From Aristolochia californica (taxonomy: Eukaryota > Streptophyta > Magnoliopsida > Piperales > Aristolochiaceae): DNA of 64,000 nucleotides. The notes under the pieces are model-generated. The model saw only the letters and a program-made list of their open reading frames with translations. It ran no database searches and was not told where the DNA came from. Position numbers and translations under genes: made by a program. The stretch is from assembly GCA_029961685.1 (NCBI GenBank), contig JARWKL010000006.1:15320748-15384747 (forward strand), read 5' to 3'. This document shows positions 45,331 through 56,169 of this stretch, piece by piece; position 1 is the stretch's first letter, and each line of letters opens with the position of its first letter.

Positions 45331-46268
45331 TCAGTGGCCTTGATCATAATACTCCTTCATTTTGACTTGGGCCTGCCACAGACATAGGTGTGTAACCGTA
45401 GGCAGTTTATCCCTCTCAATAAGAGCAGTGTCAACTACGTTCACCCTAGTGGAGGCTGGAACATATGAAAGGAGCTGGGAGGGATCCCTGCCATATACAA
45501 TCCGGAACAGTGTCTCTTGTAAGGCCGTGTGGAAGGAGGTATTGTAAGTGTATTCTGCCCAAGGAGTACAGTCCACCCACTATTTTGGACGATCTCCAAT
45601 AAAACACTGTAAATACATTTCAATGGTGCGGTTGAGCACCTTTGTCTGGCCATCTGACTGAGGGTGATATGCTGATGAAAAATTCATTTTGGTGCCACAA
45701 AGTTGGAACAAATCACGCCAAAACTGGCTAGTGAAGACGACGTCCTATAACTGACAATGGACTCTGGGATGCCATGAAGCCGAACAATGTGAGTAAAAAA
45801 TATTTTTGCTACTGAGGCTGCTGTGTAGGGATGTTCCAAGGGAAGGAAGTGCCCATACTTAGAGAATCTGTCCATGACCACTAGAAGAACAGATTTTTCA
45901 GAGGATTTCGGCAGACCTTCAATAAAATCTATTGAGATATCGGACTAAACCTGAGTGGGAAGCTAGAGTGGCTGGAGTACCCCTACTGTGCTTAAATGCT
46001 CGGCCTTGTTACGCTGACATACAGTACATGCAGAGACATATGAAGTAACCAAGGATTTCATACCTTCCCAATAAAAGTCTTTTCTGAGCCGAAAGAGAGT
46101 TTCCTGGATGCCTTCATGATAACTGTTATGATAGGCTGAGAGCACTGTGTCAATGAGAGGAGACGCTGTAGGTAAATAAATTTGATGCCTGTAAAGAATA
46201 ATGCCATCATGAATGCGCCAAGAGGAGGCCATATGTCCAGCTGTAATTTTCTGGTGTAATTCTTGCAA
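45331..46268 (-). pseudogene. Chromovirus 2 integrase zinc finger and core
   Basis: 46268-45963 carries LQELHQKI, YHNSYHEG and CTVCQRNKAEH, the HHCC zinc finger. 45881-45684 has VVMDRFSKYGHFLPLEHPY (first catalytic Asp) and IVRLHGIPESIVS. The SDRDAIF motif is damaged. 45653-45331 continues with the region after the third acidic residue and NTSFHTALQETLFRIVYGRDP. At least three frame breaks. Confidence 0.8.
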
Positions 46269-46301
46269 CTTGGAATAGAAGTGTGCACTGTCTTGATAGA
46301 G

Positions 46302-47600
46302 TCAAGCAATGTAGGAGTGGGATGACTGATGGCATTCAATTGACCCCGAAGATTCAGACCGGTGGTAGAGAGCATCCACTACGGTATTCAACCGGCCAGC
46401 TCTATGTTCCACTGTGAAATTGAATCCCAATAATTTACTGATCCACAACTGTTGTGGGGATGTAGAAATGCGCTGATCCAAACGATATTTCAAACTATAG
46501 TGGTCAATGCGGATGAGAAAATATCTACCCCATAAATACGGACGCTAGTTGCATATTGCTTTCGCTAGACCAATAAGTTCTCTTTCATATGCTGGCAGTT
46601 TATGTTGGTGTAGCGGAAGTTGTCGGCTGAAATAGGTGATAGGATGGCTGGCTTGTAGCAAAACCGCCCCAATACTGCCACTGGATGCATCACATTCGAC
46701 CACGAAGATTTCCCCAAAATTTAGTAAGCGTAAGATCAGGGTTGTAGCAAGTGCGGTCTTAAGTGTCTGAAAGGCTGTGGTGGTATCCTGACTCCACTGG
46801 AAGGAATTTTGGTGCATCAGATTTGTTAAAGGGGCTGCTAGTGCCACGTAGTCCTGAATGAACTTGCGGTAATATCTCGCTAATCCTAGAAAACCCCTCA
46901 AAGAGGAAATGTTGCTTGGTACTGGCCATTGTGTGATAGCTGCAATTTTGTTTGGGTCCACTGTAACTCCGGAAGCTTTAATGATATTCCCCAAATAAGT
47001 AACCTGTTGGCTCCCAAAGATACACTTTGTCCTTTTTAAATAAAGCCGGTGAGCTCGAATAGGTTGAAAAACCCTTTGGAGATGTTGTAAATGCTCAGGC
47101 CACGACTTGCTGAATATGAGGATGTCATAAAAAAATACAAGAACAAATTTTTTGAGATAATCAGTAAATACCTCGTTCATAAGTGCTTGAAATGTGGAAG
47201 GGGCATTAGAGAGACCAAATGGCATGACGAGAAACTCAAAGTGGCCGTGATGAGTATAGAAAGTTGTTTTCTGAATATCTGGAGGATGCATATGGACTTG
47301 ATGATATCCCGAACGCAAATCCAACTTTGTAAAAAACTGGGCCGCATGTAGTTCATCCAATAATTCATCAACCACCGGAATAGGAAACTTGTCCTTGACA
47401 TTTTTGGAATTGAGTTTTCTGTAATCCACGCAAAATCTCCAAGTCTGGTCATGCTTTTTAACAAGGTGGACTGGGGACGAGAATGGAGATGTACTCCTTC
47501 GTATGAGTCCCTGTTCGAGCATCACTTTACATTGTCTCTCAAGTTCATCTTTCTGTAAATGAGGGTAGCAATAGGGCCTTACCACCACCACCACCACCAC
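46302..47600 (-). pseudogene. Chromovirus 2 reverse transcriptase and RNase H
   Basis: A 351-residue open stretch (47600-46545). RT blocks are [27 protein letters not shown] and [19 protein letters not shown]. The catalytic FFDDIL is FFYDIL, with Tyr at 47127-47129, the same change as in chromovirus 1. RNase H follows: [15 protein letters not shown] and [14 protein letters not shown] break near 46544 leads to 46493-46302 with SPQQLWISKLLGFNFTVEHRAG. The frame begins with a run of Val codons (a CAC/CCA repeat at 47581-47602). Confidence 0.88.
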
Positions 47601-47765
47601 CTTAGAGTTTAAACAAATTCTGTGGTCACATCTTCTCAGGGGGGGGAAGTCCTATCGGTTCCTAAAAATATCAGAATAGTCCTCTAATTAATCGTCTAAT
47701 GATGTTGCCAAAGGGGGCTGTTGTTGGATTAGATGCAATTGTGGCGGAATGGCTACCTTGCGCCC

Positions 47766-48122
47766 CTACAACTGTAATTGTGTGCCTGCCCACTCAAACT
47801 TCATTGTTAATGCTGCGAAGTCCCACAAGATTGGTCCCAACGTTTGCAACCATTGAACTCCGAGAAATATATCAAATCCAGTTAAGGGGATAATCAACAA
47901 TTCTGCTTCAAAGTGAGAACCTTCAACAGAAAATAATACGGCCTTGCTGATCCCATAACTAGGAAGCTTTTCCCCATTTGCCACTGACACTGAAGCCACG
48001 GCCCGAGGCTGCACTTGCAGCTGTAATTGCTGGGCTGCGTTGCTGCTAATGAAATTATGGGTACTCCCGGAATCCACCAAATTGAGGAGAGGTTGGTCAT
48101 TGACGATGGCGCAAAGCTGCAT
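47766..48122 (-). pseudogene. Chromovirus 2 aspartic protease
   Basis: LLNLVDSGSTHNFISSNAA holds an intact DSG active site (about residues 15-19). FDIFLGVQWLQTLGPILWDF is the conserved C-terminal half. The segment itself is unbroken but is out of frame with the RT by a stop-rich stretch at 47600-47765. Confidence 0.85.
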
Positions 48123-48221
48123 AGTTTTAGTAGATTGTAAGCATGTAATTGTGTGGAGTGAGATTTCAGGTTCTGGTTCTTCTTCTACCTGTTCTGTGTG
48201 TATGGGCTCTCTTCCTCCTCA

Positions 48222-48840
48222 TTATCTTCCACTTCTAGCAAAAAATAACTTCTGACATTGATGACCAAATGTATACTTTTCATCACAATTATAACACAAC
48301 CCCTTGGATATTTTGTCTTCCATTTCTGATTTGGACAATTTTTTTATGAATGCCGGTGGAGGTTGACTAGTTTTAGGTGCTGTGGAAGGGTTTGCAGGCG
48401 CTTCATCGAGCATGTGGAAGATGGCCAACAGTACCTTGTCGTTTTCAGCCATTCTTTGATGGGAAAAAAATTTCTTGCACCTATATAACCAAATTAAGGG
48501 GTCCTCGGATACCTTAAACAGTGGAAAATCCAACTTGGTGTCCTTGGGATGGTCCCACCACATGAACCCGAGCTCACACCATTTTCTGTTTGATCAGTGA
48601 GACCCACACAATAGTTGCCCTGCATTGCCGTAGGGCTCTTCCTTCCTTCCCGAGGAGTGGAGTTTCTTACCCCCATTAATTCATCAAGCTTAGCATAAAT
48701 TTGTTGGATTTGGGTGTTTACCTGAGACTCTCTACTTTCCATCAATATCACTAGACGTCCCTTGGTTTCTTCCTGGCTGGCTTGTATCATCCCCCTGATG
48801 GTAGATACCCAATTTTCACTGCTTGATGGTTCTCCCATTT
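48222..48840 (-). pseudogene. Chromovirus 2 gag with internal deletion
   Basis: Begins MGEPSSSENWVSTIRGM at about 48839, just inside the primer site. A frameshift lies near 48560. Then DTKLDFPLFKVSEDPLIWLYR begins the gag core, which is cut short after LLAIFHMLDEA and joined to APKTSQPPPAF and the zinc knuckle CYNCDEKYTFGHQC. Compared with chromovirus 1, the C-terminal half of the gag core (the MSWITQV...GEF region) is missing. Confidence 0.8.
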
Positions 48841-48846
48841 CAGCCT

Positions 48847-48858
48847 GCTCTGATACCA
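48847..48858 (-). other. Primer binding site, tRNA-iMet (chromovirus 2)
   Basis: Exact TGGTATCAGAGC on the minus strand, three bases inside the LTR at 48862. Confidence 0.92.
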
Positions 48859-49371
48859 AGATGTTGTGTTCCTGGACCATAGATTGAGTCACACGATGAA
48901 GGGAGAAGTCAATTTGCTATTCTGGAATAGAGTCTGGTCTCTGAGACCTCTTGGGTCGACCTATGTTGTCGATTTTGGGATAATGATGGTCAGAAATGGG
49001 TTACAGATGGTCAGAAATGGGTTACAGAATGGAGGAGATGAGAAAGGTTGTCGGAATGGGGATTTAGACTCGTCGATGGGAGTCTACACCATGGGTTCTA
49101 GGGGAAGACCAATCCTGGTTCCTTAGGGAGAACGTAGATCCCAAATTCATTTCTTCCTTTCTCCTTTTGTTCGGTAGCTCATAAGCTAAATCCAAAAAAT
49201 AGAATTATTACAAGAATGCCATTAAGGCGTCTCACCTATGTGAATCAATTAATTGAAATACATGTATGCCCAAGCCCTTTTTAAATCCTAATTCCCTGCG
49301 TCTTATTCCTGATTCAACTCACCGCATCGCCTCTAGATGACTCGTCTTGCTATCGAGTCCACAACAACTTC

Positions 49372-50139
49372 ATTCATTGTCTCCATGTCTTCCTCATAAA
49401 TTGGTCACTATTGCTAATGGTTCCAAAACTAAGGTGCTTGGCAAGGGTTTCTCCTCTCTTACCGCATCTATTTCTCTCCAAGATGTGTTATTTTTCCCTC
49501 AATTTCCATTAAATTTTCTCTCTGTTAGTCAATTAACCAAACAATTGAATTGTTTTGTCACCTTCTCACCATCTTCATGTATATTTCAAGATCTAACTAC
49601 GAAATTGGTGATTGATGGCGGCCATGAAAAAGGGGGTTTATACTATTTTACTCTTCCACCAGTAGTTGCTATTTCATCCACTACATCCGAGGCACAACCG
49701 GCTTGGTCATCCATCTACCTCGTCACTTCGTTCTTTAGTTTCATCTCTTAAATCTTTGTCTAATTTTAATTGTTAGGCATGTCAATTAAGTAAGCATGTT
49801 AGGAGTACATATTCTCCTCGTCTTACAACTACTAGTACTGATCCATTTGCATTAATACATTATAATGTATGAGGCCCTTCAGAGGTCTCTAACATTTCTC
49901 AGGTTTAATATTTTGTTACTTTTGTGGATGATTTTACCCGAGTGACTTGGTTGTTTCTGTTTACAGAATGATAAGAAATTCTTTCTATTTTTTTAAAATT
50001 TCATGCAATGGTTCTAACGCAATTTGGAAAAAAATTCAAATCCTTAGATCCGATAATGCTAAGGAATATTTGTCTAATGAGTTTAAATCGTTTTGTGAGG
50101 CTAATGGGCTTCTTCATCAAACATCATATGACTATACCC
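49372..50139 (+). pseudogene. Large copia: rest of protease, GAG-pre-integrase, integrase start
   Basis: HKLVTIANGSKTKVLGKG and FPQFPLNFLSVSQLTKQLNC complete the protease region. GGHEKGGLYYFTLP begins the pre-integrase domain. In integrase the motif usually written HxDLWGP reads HYNV-stop-GP, so the first catalytic Asp is Asn. VDDFTRVTWLFLF and LRSDNAKEYLSNEF (second Asp) follow. The frame is then cut by element 3 inside the DYTPQQNG motif. Confidence 0.85.
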
Positions 50140-50536
50140 TATTAAGCTCCCTCACCAAGGATCGAGTCATCTGGCGATCACCTCTAGTTTTCAGATTGTG
50201 TTGCGACATTGAGGACGGTTTAGGATTCTTAGAACGACCTATTGCTACGAGATAATGAGCTTTCGAAGGGGCTCAACCTTGGACCTCATCGAAGAGAGAA
50301 TCCGACCTCGTCTAAACTAATTTTTGATAAATGCTTGCCTTCCTTCAGAATCCCATCATCCTTATAAAAGAGGATTAGAGACGACACTTAAAAACCAAGG
50401 CCACGCAATGGCCCATCAAAATTAAAGCAAAATACATCTAACCCTGCTACTTACATACACCTGTAAATGATAAAATTTAACTCCTACGTCTAGCAATAAC
50501 TCTAGATGCTATGGAGTCCATAACATCACTCCCCTC

Positions 50537-50770
50537 CTATAGAAAGAGCTTTTCCTCAAGCTCGAAGGTGGGATAGAGTGCTTGGAATTCCTCTAACGGT
50601 TCCCAAGAAGCTTCCATAGGATCCATCTCAACCCAATAGACTAAAATTTCCCATACATCATTGACTCGGCGAGATTGGAAGACATGAGCTGGAATGGGCA
50701 GAACACGACCATGCTGTAGTGGTGGAAAAAGAGTGTGCAACATAGGTGAGTCGCCATTGAACGGCTTCAA
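50537..50770 (-). pseudogene. Chromovirus 3 chromodomain-like C-terminus
   Basis: MKPFNGDSPMLHTLFPPL, then RRVNDVWEILVYWVEMDP, EASWEPLEEFQALYPTF and ELEEKLFL: a chromodomain-type end as in chromoviruses 1 and 2. A short break separates it from the integrase frame at 50767. Confidence 0.8.
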
Positions 50771-51900
50771 AAAAGAAACATGGAAGACATCATGAATTTT
50801 GGTGTCGGGGGGTAACTACAGGCAATAAGCCATGCTGCAATACGATCCAAAATCATGAATGGCCCATAGTATTTTGGTGAAAGTTTGTGTCTTTTGGACG
50901 TTGTGAGGGATAGCTTATGATAAAGTTGAAGACACAGCCAAACATAGTCTCCAGGGGCATAAGATTTGTCACGATGGCCCTTGTCATATGTGTTCTTCAT
51001 GAGTGCCTGAGCTTGTTGTAAATTTTCTTTTACCTGGGCTAGCATGCTGTCCCTTTCCCCCAAAGCCTGGTCTAGAGCAATCACCCGAGAAGAACCATCA
51101 AGATAAGATACGAGACGAGGGGGTTCCCGACCATAAACCACTCGGAAGGAACTAGTCTTGAGAGCTGTGTGGTAGGAAGTATTGTAACAAAACTCCGCCC
51201 ATGCTAGCCAGCGAACCCAAGTTTTAGGATTATCTCCCACAAAGCAACATAAATACATCTTGAGGGTCTGGTTTTCTAACTCTGTTTGCCCATCTGTCTG
51301 AGGGTGGTAAGCTGAAGAGAAAGCCAATTTGGTGCCTTGTAATTTGAAGAGCTCCTTCCAAAAGGTGTTAGTAAATATTGCATCTCTGTCACTGGTGATG
51401 GACTCCGATAAACCATGAAGTCGGACAATATGGTCCATGAAAATCTAAGCAATATGGAGGGCCGTATATGGATGTGATAGAGGAATGAAATGGCCATACT
51501 TCGAGAAACGATCCACCACTACCAATATAATAGATTTACAGGAGAATTTCGGTAGACCATCAATGAAATCCATGGAGACATCCGCCCATACCTAAGAAGG
51601 GAGCTAGAGATGCTGAAGCAAGCCTGTAGGGCTCAAGGTTTTTGTTTTGTTCCATTGGCAGACCTGGCATGCTGAGACATAGTCAGTGACCATGCGTTTC
51701 ATTCCATTCCAATAGAAGTCACGACTAAGCCGAAAATATGTCCTCTGCTGTCCTTCATGAGTACTATCATGATATGTTGAAAGGATGGTGGGAAGTAATG
51801 CTGAAGTTGAATGTAAATAAAGTTGCGTCTTGTACAGGATGAGGCGGTCTTGGATGGCCCAGTTGCTGTCCATGGTCTTCTGCTCAATGATGTTAAACAA
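50767..51900 (-). pseudogene. Chromovirus 3 integrase
   Basis: 51900-51604: YHDSTHEG and CQVCQWNKTKT form the HHCC zinc finger. 51497-51276 region: HFIPLSHPYT-like sequence is shifted in frame. 51438-50767 is a 223-residue open stretch: SITSDRDAIF (second Asp), SAYHPQTDGQTELENQ (third acidic), FRVVYGREPPRLVSY, DYVWLCLQLY and HKLSPKYYGPFMILDR. It is the best-preserved integrase of the window, but frames are broken near 51600 and 51440. Confidence 0.85.
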
Positions 51901-51945
51901 TGCTAGGAGTTCAGGAGTTTGTTAAACAATGCTCTGATACCAGGT
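51892..51945 (-). other. Deletion junction joining primer site to integrase in chromovirus 3
   Basis: GTTAAACAATGCT occurs at 51892-51904 and again at 51921-51933, the second copy overlapping the primer site. A short duplication at a deletion scar is typical of template switching or end-joining repair. The intact primer site TGGTATCAGAGC reads on the minus strand at 51942-51931. Confidence 0.75.
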
Positions 51946-52339
51946 TGTTAAGCTCCCTTGCCATGGATCGAGTCACCCAACGATCACCTAAAGTTTCCAG
52001 ATTGTGCTGTGACGTTGAGGAGGGTTTAGGATTATTAGAACGACCTATTGCTGTGAGATAATGAGCTTTTGAAGGGGCTCAACCTTGGACCTCATCAGAG
52101 AGAGAATCAGACCTCGTCTAAACTAATTTTTTTTTATTAATGCTTGTCTTCCTTCAGAATCCCGTCATCCTTATAAAAGAGCATTAGGGACGACGCTTAC
52201 AAACCAAGGCCACGCAATAGCCCATCAAAATTAAAACAATTTACATCTAACCCTGCTACTTACATAAACCGGTAAATGATAAAATTTAACTCCTACGTCT
52301 AGCAGTAACTCTAGATGCTATGGAGTCCATAACATACTC

Positions 52340-53217
52340 CTCAACAAAATGGTGTTGCTGAAAGAAAGAATTGTCACCTCTTTGAAGTTGCTGGGGGCCT
52401 CTTCTACTCCATGAAGGTACCCTACTTTTATTGGCCTCGTGCGATTCTTACAGCATGCTTTCTCATCAATAGGTTACCTTCATCAGTACTTAGAAATCAA
52501 ACTCCGTATTTTGTTTTGTTTCATGGTGAAGATCCATTTTCTCTTCCTCTTAAAGTATTTGGTTGCACATGTTTTGTTCATGATACTTCACTACATAAAA
52601 GTAAACTTGATCCTCGGTCTCTGAGGTGTATTTTTTTGGGGTATTCTCGAACTCAAAAAGGATATATTTTTTATAATTCTACACTTCCGAGGTTGATGGT
52701 ATCTCGGGGTGTGACTTTCTTTGAAAACACTTCCTTCTACTCCTCACATGAGGCTCCTCCAGGGTTTACATTTCCTCCTACCACTCCATTCCCATTTGTG
52801 CCATTTCATTAAGATATTACTCAACCCCTGAAGCACCGGTCGTCCCCTTACCTGAGGAGTTGTTCGATCCACCTGAGGTAAGTATTTCTCCTCCTCCTAT
52901 GTTTGGGCCTGAATTTGATACTCGGCCTATTGCATTAAAAAAAAACCCGTTATTGCATTATGTCTCATCTAATTGCCAATTTTATGTCTTCTCATCACTT
53001 ATCTTCTGAATGTGTTCAGATTCTTGCTTCTCTTTTGTCTGTTTCCATACCACAATCCTATCAGGAGGCCCTAAAACAGCTAGGATAGAAGGTGGCTATG
53101 GATGAAGAAATGCATGCATTATATGAAAATCAAACATGGACATTGGCATCAATCCCAAAAGGGAAAACACCGGTTGGTTGTAGATGGGTTTTTTTCTGTG
53201 AAACACAACCCAGATGG
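52340..53217 (+). pseudogene. Large copia integrase C-terminus and RT start
   Basis: Continues PQQNGVAERKN after the insertion. VPYFYWPRAILTACFLINRLP, PLKVFGCTCFVHD and LDPRSLRCIFLGYSRTQKGY are the conserved copia integrase end. A stop follows at about 52810. Near 53090-53200 MDEEMHALYENQTW and GKTPVGCRWVF are the N-terminus of copia RT, cut by element 4 after NPDG. Confidence 0.85.
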
Positions 53218-54092
53218 TGTTACGGTCCCGGGTCATGGATCGAGTAACACGGCATGGGATTTGTGAATCCAGCACTGGCCTTGAGTTGTTGGACTCGGTA
53301 AGGAGGGTTAAAGATCCCTTCTTTGACTGGTCTTCCAAACGTGATCAGCCTCCCTTTTGATGAACCCCTCTAGTGCTAGAATTATAGCTAGAGTTGAAAT
53401 ATTATCACGTGGAGAGAGGATTGAAAGAGGTACCTTTTCTTGCTCACATAAATCAGGGTTTCAACCCTGATTTGGTTGCTGCTCATGCTAGAATTGAAGT
53501 CCTAGCTTAGGGGGTAGCCTTGGCTCATGTTGATGGCTATTTCTGCTCTGTTTCCGTGTTGACTCCCAAACTAGAGGAGTTGCACTAGTCCTTCACGTGG
53601 AAGAACCAGAAATTCTTCCTTTTTCTACTCGTCAAGAGGGTTAGAACCCCTGCTTGTTGTTGACACTGAGGAGGAGGGAAGACCAGAAAACCGAAAAGAA
53701 GCTCCTCTTCCAACTATGGATGATAATGGATGAAGGGGGATGAAGATGGATGGCAATGGAGAGTGAAGGATAGGTTGGATTTTTGGAGTAAACCCTGAAC
53801 TCGAGATCAAGAGGTGATCTCAGCCTGTTTACACTAGGTTATTCTAAAATCTCAAAGCTTACCTATTTCATTCATTCTTTCCTTTAAATAGATCACGTCA
53901 TGGAGTTTTAGGGTTAGGGTTACAATAATTCCCTATAATGCCCCTACATATAAAAGTAATTAGAAATAACTCCTACTTAAAACAATATAAGAAATAAATC
54001 CTACTCAAAGTATTATAAGAAATAAATCCTATTGAGTGAGTTGTTGTTGCCTCCTTCGTTGTGTAACTCGGTGTGCTATTGAGTTCACAACA
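53218..54092 (-). repeat. 3' LTR of chromovirus 4
   Basis: 875 bp, TGTTACGGTCCCGGG to GTTCACAACA. Its right end carries GTGTAACT and TTCACAACA, shared with the right LTR of chromovirus 1 (32241-33133). The partner LTR at 57172 has GTGTGACT and TCCACAACA instead. Confidence 0.9.
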
Positions 54093-54164
54093 ACCTCCCA
54101 CTCCTTTCTCCCTGTCGCTACCCTCTTTTCTCCCTAAATACCTCCCAATTTTGATTTTTGACAT
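54093..54164 (-). other. Transduced host segment inside chromovirus 4
   Basis: ACCTCCCACTCCTTTCTCCC and onward, 72 bp with five differences from 33134-33205, the DNA immediately right of chromovirus 1 and starting at its target duplication. It lies where the purine tract and the end of integrase should be. On the minus strand its GGAGTGGGAGG could serve as a purine tract. The inner junction shares CATG with the retroelement sequence. Confidence 0.88.
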
Positions 54165-54487
54165 GTCTCTCACCAAGTCCAGGATGAAAAATCTCAGCTG
54201 GCTGATCGAATAGACCGACTACTGATCCTCAAAACACCATGACATGGCATATGCCACCTTATTTAATTTCCATGCATGATATTCCACCAAGAAGTCAAAC
54301 CCCAACAACTTACTAATCCAGTGCCACTGTGGCGACGTTGTCAAATGTTGTTCTAGGAGGAATTTAAGGTTGTAGTGATCCATGCGTATGAGAAAAGCCT
54401 GGCCCTAGAGATAAGGCCTACAATGCTAGACTGCCTTGGTCAACCCAATCAATTCGCGCTCATAGGCTGCCAGCTTGTAATGGTGGA

Positions 54488-54763
54488 CTACCAATTGTCT
54501 GGTAAAATACGCATAGGATGGACCAACTGCTGTAAAACGGCCCCAATGCCCACGCCTGAAGCGTCAAACTCTACCATGAACAATTCTTCAAAGTTGGGAA
54601 GTTGTAATACTGGCGCAGATACGAGGGCAGCTTTGAGTGCCACAAACAACTTGGTGGCCTCCTCATTCCAAATAAAGGAATTTTTTTTGAGCAAACTGGT
54701 CAACGGTGCTGCCACCAGCCCGTAGTTCTGAATAAATTTGCGGTAGTAGTCTACAAGACCCAA
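54488..54763 (-). pseudogene. Chromovirus 4 RNase H, first half
   Basis: GLVDYYRKFIQNYGLVAAPL is the connection from RT. VEFDASGVGIGAVLQQ holds the first RNase H Asp. A frame break follows at about 54515. Weakly readable [13 protein letters not shown] sequence continues to about 54350, and the segment ends at the transduced block near 54165. Confidence 0.78.
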
Positions 54764-54958
54764 AAAACCCCATAATGTAGAACAAGATTGTGGCTTTGGC
54801 CACTCGTGAATAACTCAGATCTTCTTGGGATCCACCGTAACCCCCTCATGTGAGATAATATGTCCTAGATAACCCACATGTGAGATAATGTGTCCCAAAT
54901 ACCCCATATGTGAAGCCGCAAAAGAACACTTGGAATGTTTCAAATTGAGCTGATGTGC

Positions 54959-55492
54959 TCATAACAAGTCGAAAACAATCCTCAAGTGTGCCAAGTGCTC
55001 CTCAACTGACTTGCTATATATAAGTATATCATCGAAAAACACAAGAACAATTTTTTGAAGATAGGGGCTAAATACCTCATTCATCAAAGCTTGAAAAGTG
55101 GAGGGTGCATTGGATAACCCGAACGGCATGACGATGAACTCAAAGTGGCCATGGTGCATGCGGAACGTCATCTTCTCGATATCTGAGGGGAACATCCGGA
55201 CCTGATGGTATCCCGAACGGAGGTCGAGTTTAGTGAATAACCACGACCCATGTAACTCATCTAGGAGCTCATTCCCTACTAGAATCGGAAACTTGTCTTT
55301 CACTGTCTACACGTTCAACTCCCGACAATCCACGCAGAACCTCCATGTCCCATCATGTTTCTTCACAAGTAAAATGGGTGAAGAGAATGGGGAGTGACTG
55401 GGACGAATAAGACCCTGTTTCAACATCTCCTGGCACTGATGCTCTATCTCGTCCTTTTGAAGGTGTGGGTAATGGTATGGTTGCACGACCAC
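54959..55492 (-). pseudogene. Chromovirus 4 reverse transcriptase
   Basis: Blocks [51 protein letters not shown] and [19 protein letters not shown]. The catalytic motif is intact, [10 protein letters not shown] (Asp codons 55031-55033 and 55028-55030), unlike chromoviruses 1 and 2. A stop near 55304 interrupts it. Beyond 54959 an in-frame 30-bp duplication (about 54846-54905) repeats the GYLGHIISH block. Confidence 0.88.
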
Positions 55493-55582
55493 TACCTCAG
55501 ATTCTGGTTTCAGACAGACCCTATGGTCACAGTGCCTCAGGGGAGGTAAACCGGAAGGCTCCTGGAAGAGGTCAGAGAACTC

Positions 55583-55990
55583 CTAAACTAGACCATCACT
55601 AGTACTGTCAGGCTGTTCCTGTGTCTGCAAAGTGTGCATGCGGTGGGCCCTGTCCACCTGACAGCCCTGTAAGAGCACCCGACTCCCGGCCCAATCAAAG
55701 CTCATGGTTAAAGCCGGAAATTCCCATAGAATGGGCCCCAACGTTTGTAACCATTTAATGCCTAATACCATATCAAATCCCTCCAGTGGAATTACAAAAA
55801 ATTCAGCATCAAATGAAGTAGATCCAATGGAAAAAGTTACCGCCTTACTAATCCCATAGCTAGGGACCTTCTCGTCATTAACCACTGAGACGGTGGCTGT
55901 CGGATCAGTGTGTATCTGGAGCTGGAGATATTGTGTGGCTGTCAAACTCAAAAAATTGTGTGTACTCCCCGAGTCGATTAGTCCCACCAA
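55583..55990 (-). pseudogene. Chromovirus 4 aspartic protease
   Basis: VGLIDSGSTHNFLSLTA has an intact active-site DSG. FDMVLGIKWLQTLGPILWEF is the conserved end of the domain. Very close to chromovirus 1 over this stretch (shared IGSTSFxAEFFVIPL). The frame ends at a stop before RT. Confidence 0.85.
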
Positions 55991-56169
55991 TTCTTGGTCG
56001 ATGACATGAACTCAGACTTGCATTGTATTAGGCGATTTCTGCCCAGTAATAGCATGCAAGGATATCTCCGGTGGTTCCTCCTCGATAATATCCTCTAGCT
56101 CCTCTGGATCCTTTGAATCCTCCACCTCGAGCCAAAACAATCGTTTACATTGGTGCCCTACCCCATACT

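Larger units (their letters stand above)
44384..49366 (-). mobile_element. Chromovirus 2: full-length Ty3/gypsy in copia protease, TSD GCTTC/ACTTC
   Basis: 4983 bp with two 505-bp LTRs (44384-44888 and 48862-49366). It is antisense to the copia. The primer site is beside the right LTR and the purine tract GGGGGGAGTGA is beside the left one. Flanks GCTTC (44379-44383) and ACTTC (49367-49371) differ at one base. All domains from gag to chromodomain are present but broken. Confidence 0.93.
50140..52334 (-). mobile_element. Chromovirus 3: compact integrase-only gypsy, TSD TACCC/TACTC
   Basis: 2195 bp with LTRs 50140-50525 and 51946-52334. Antisense to the copia. The primer site (51931-51942) is followed almost at once by integrase: gag, protease, RT and RNase H are deleted. 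Flanks TACCC and TACTC differ by one base, and removing the element restores the copia integrase motif YTPQQNG. It could only have moved with proteins supplied by a relative, unless the deletion came after insertion. Confidence 0.92.

Noticed and set aside
49947..50255. 102-codon frame crossing 50140
   Set aside because: Its first part is copia integrase, but it continues into the LTR of element 3; the fusion is accidental.
54375..54725. 116-codon plus-strand frame
   Set aside because: Antisense shadow of the chromovirus 4 RNase H region.
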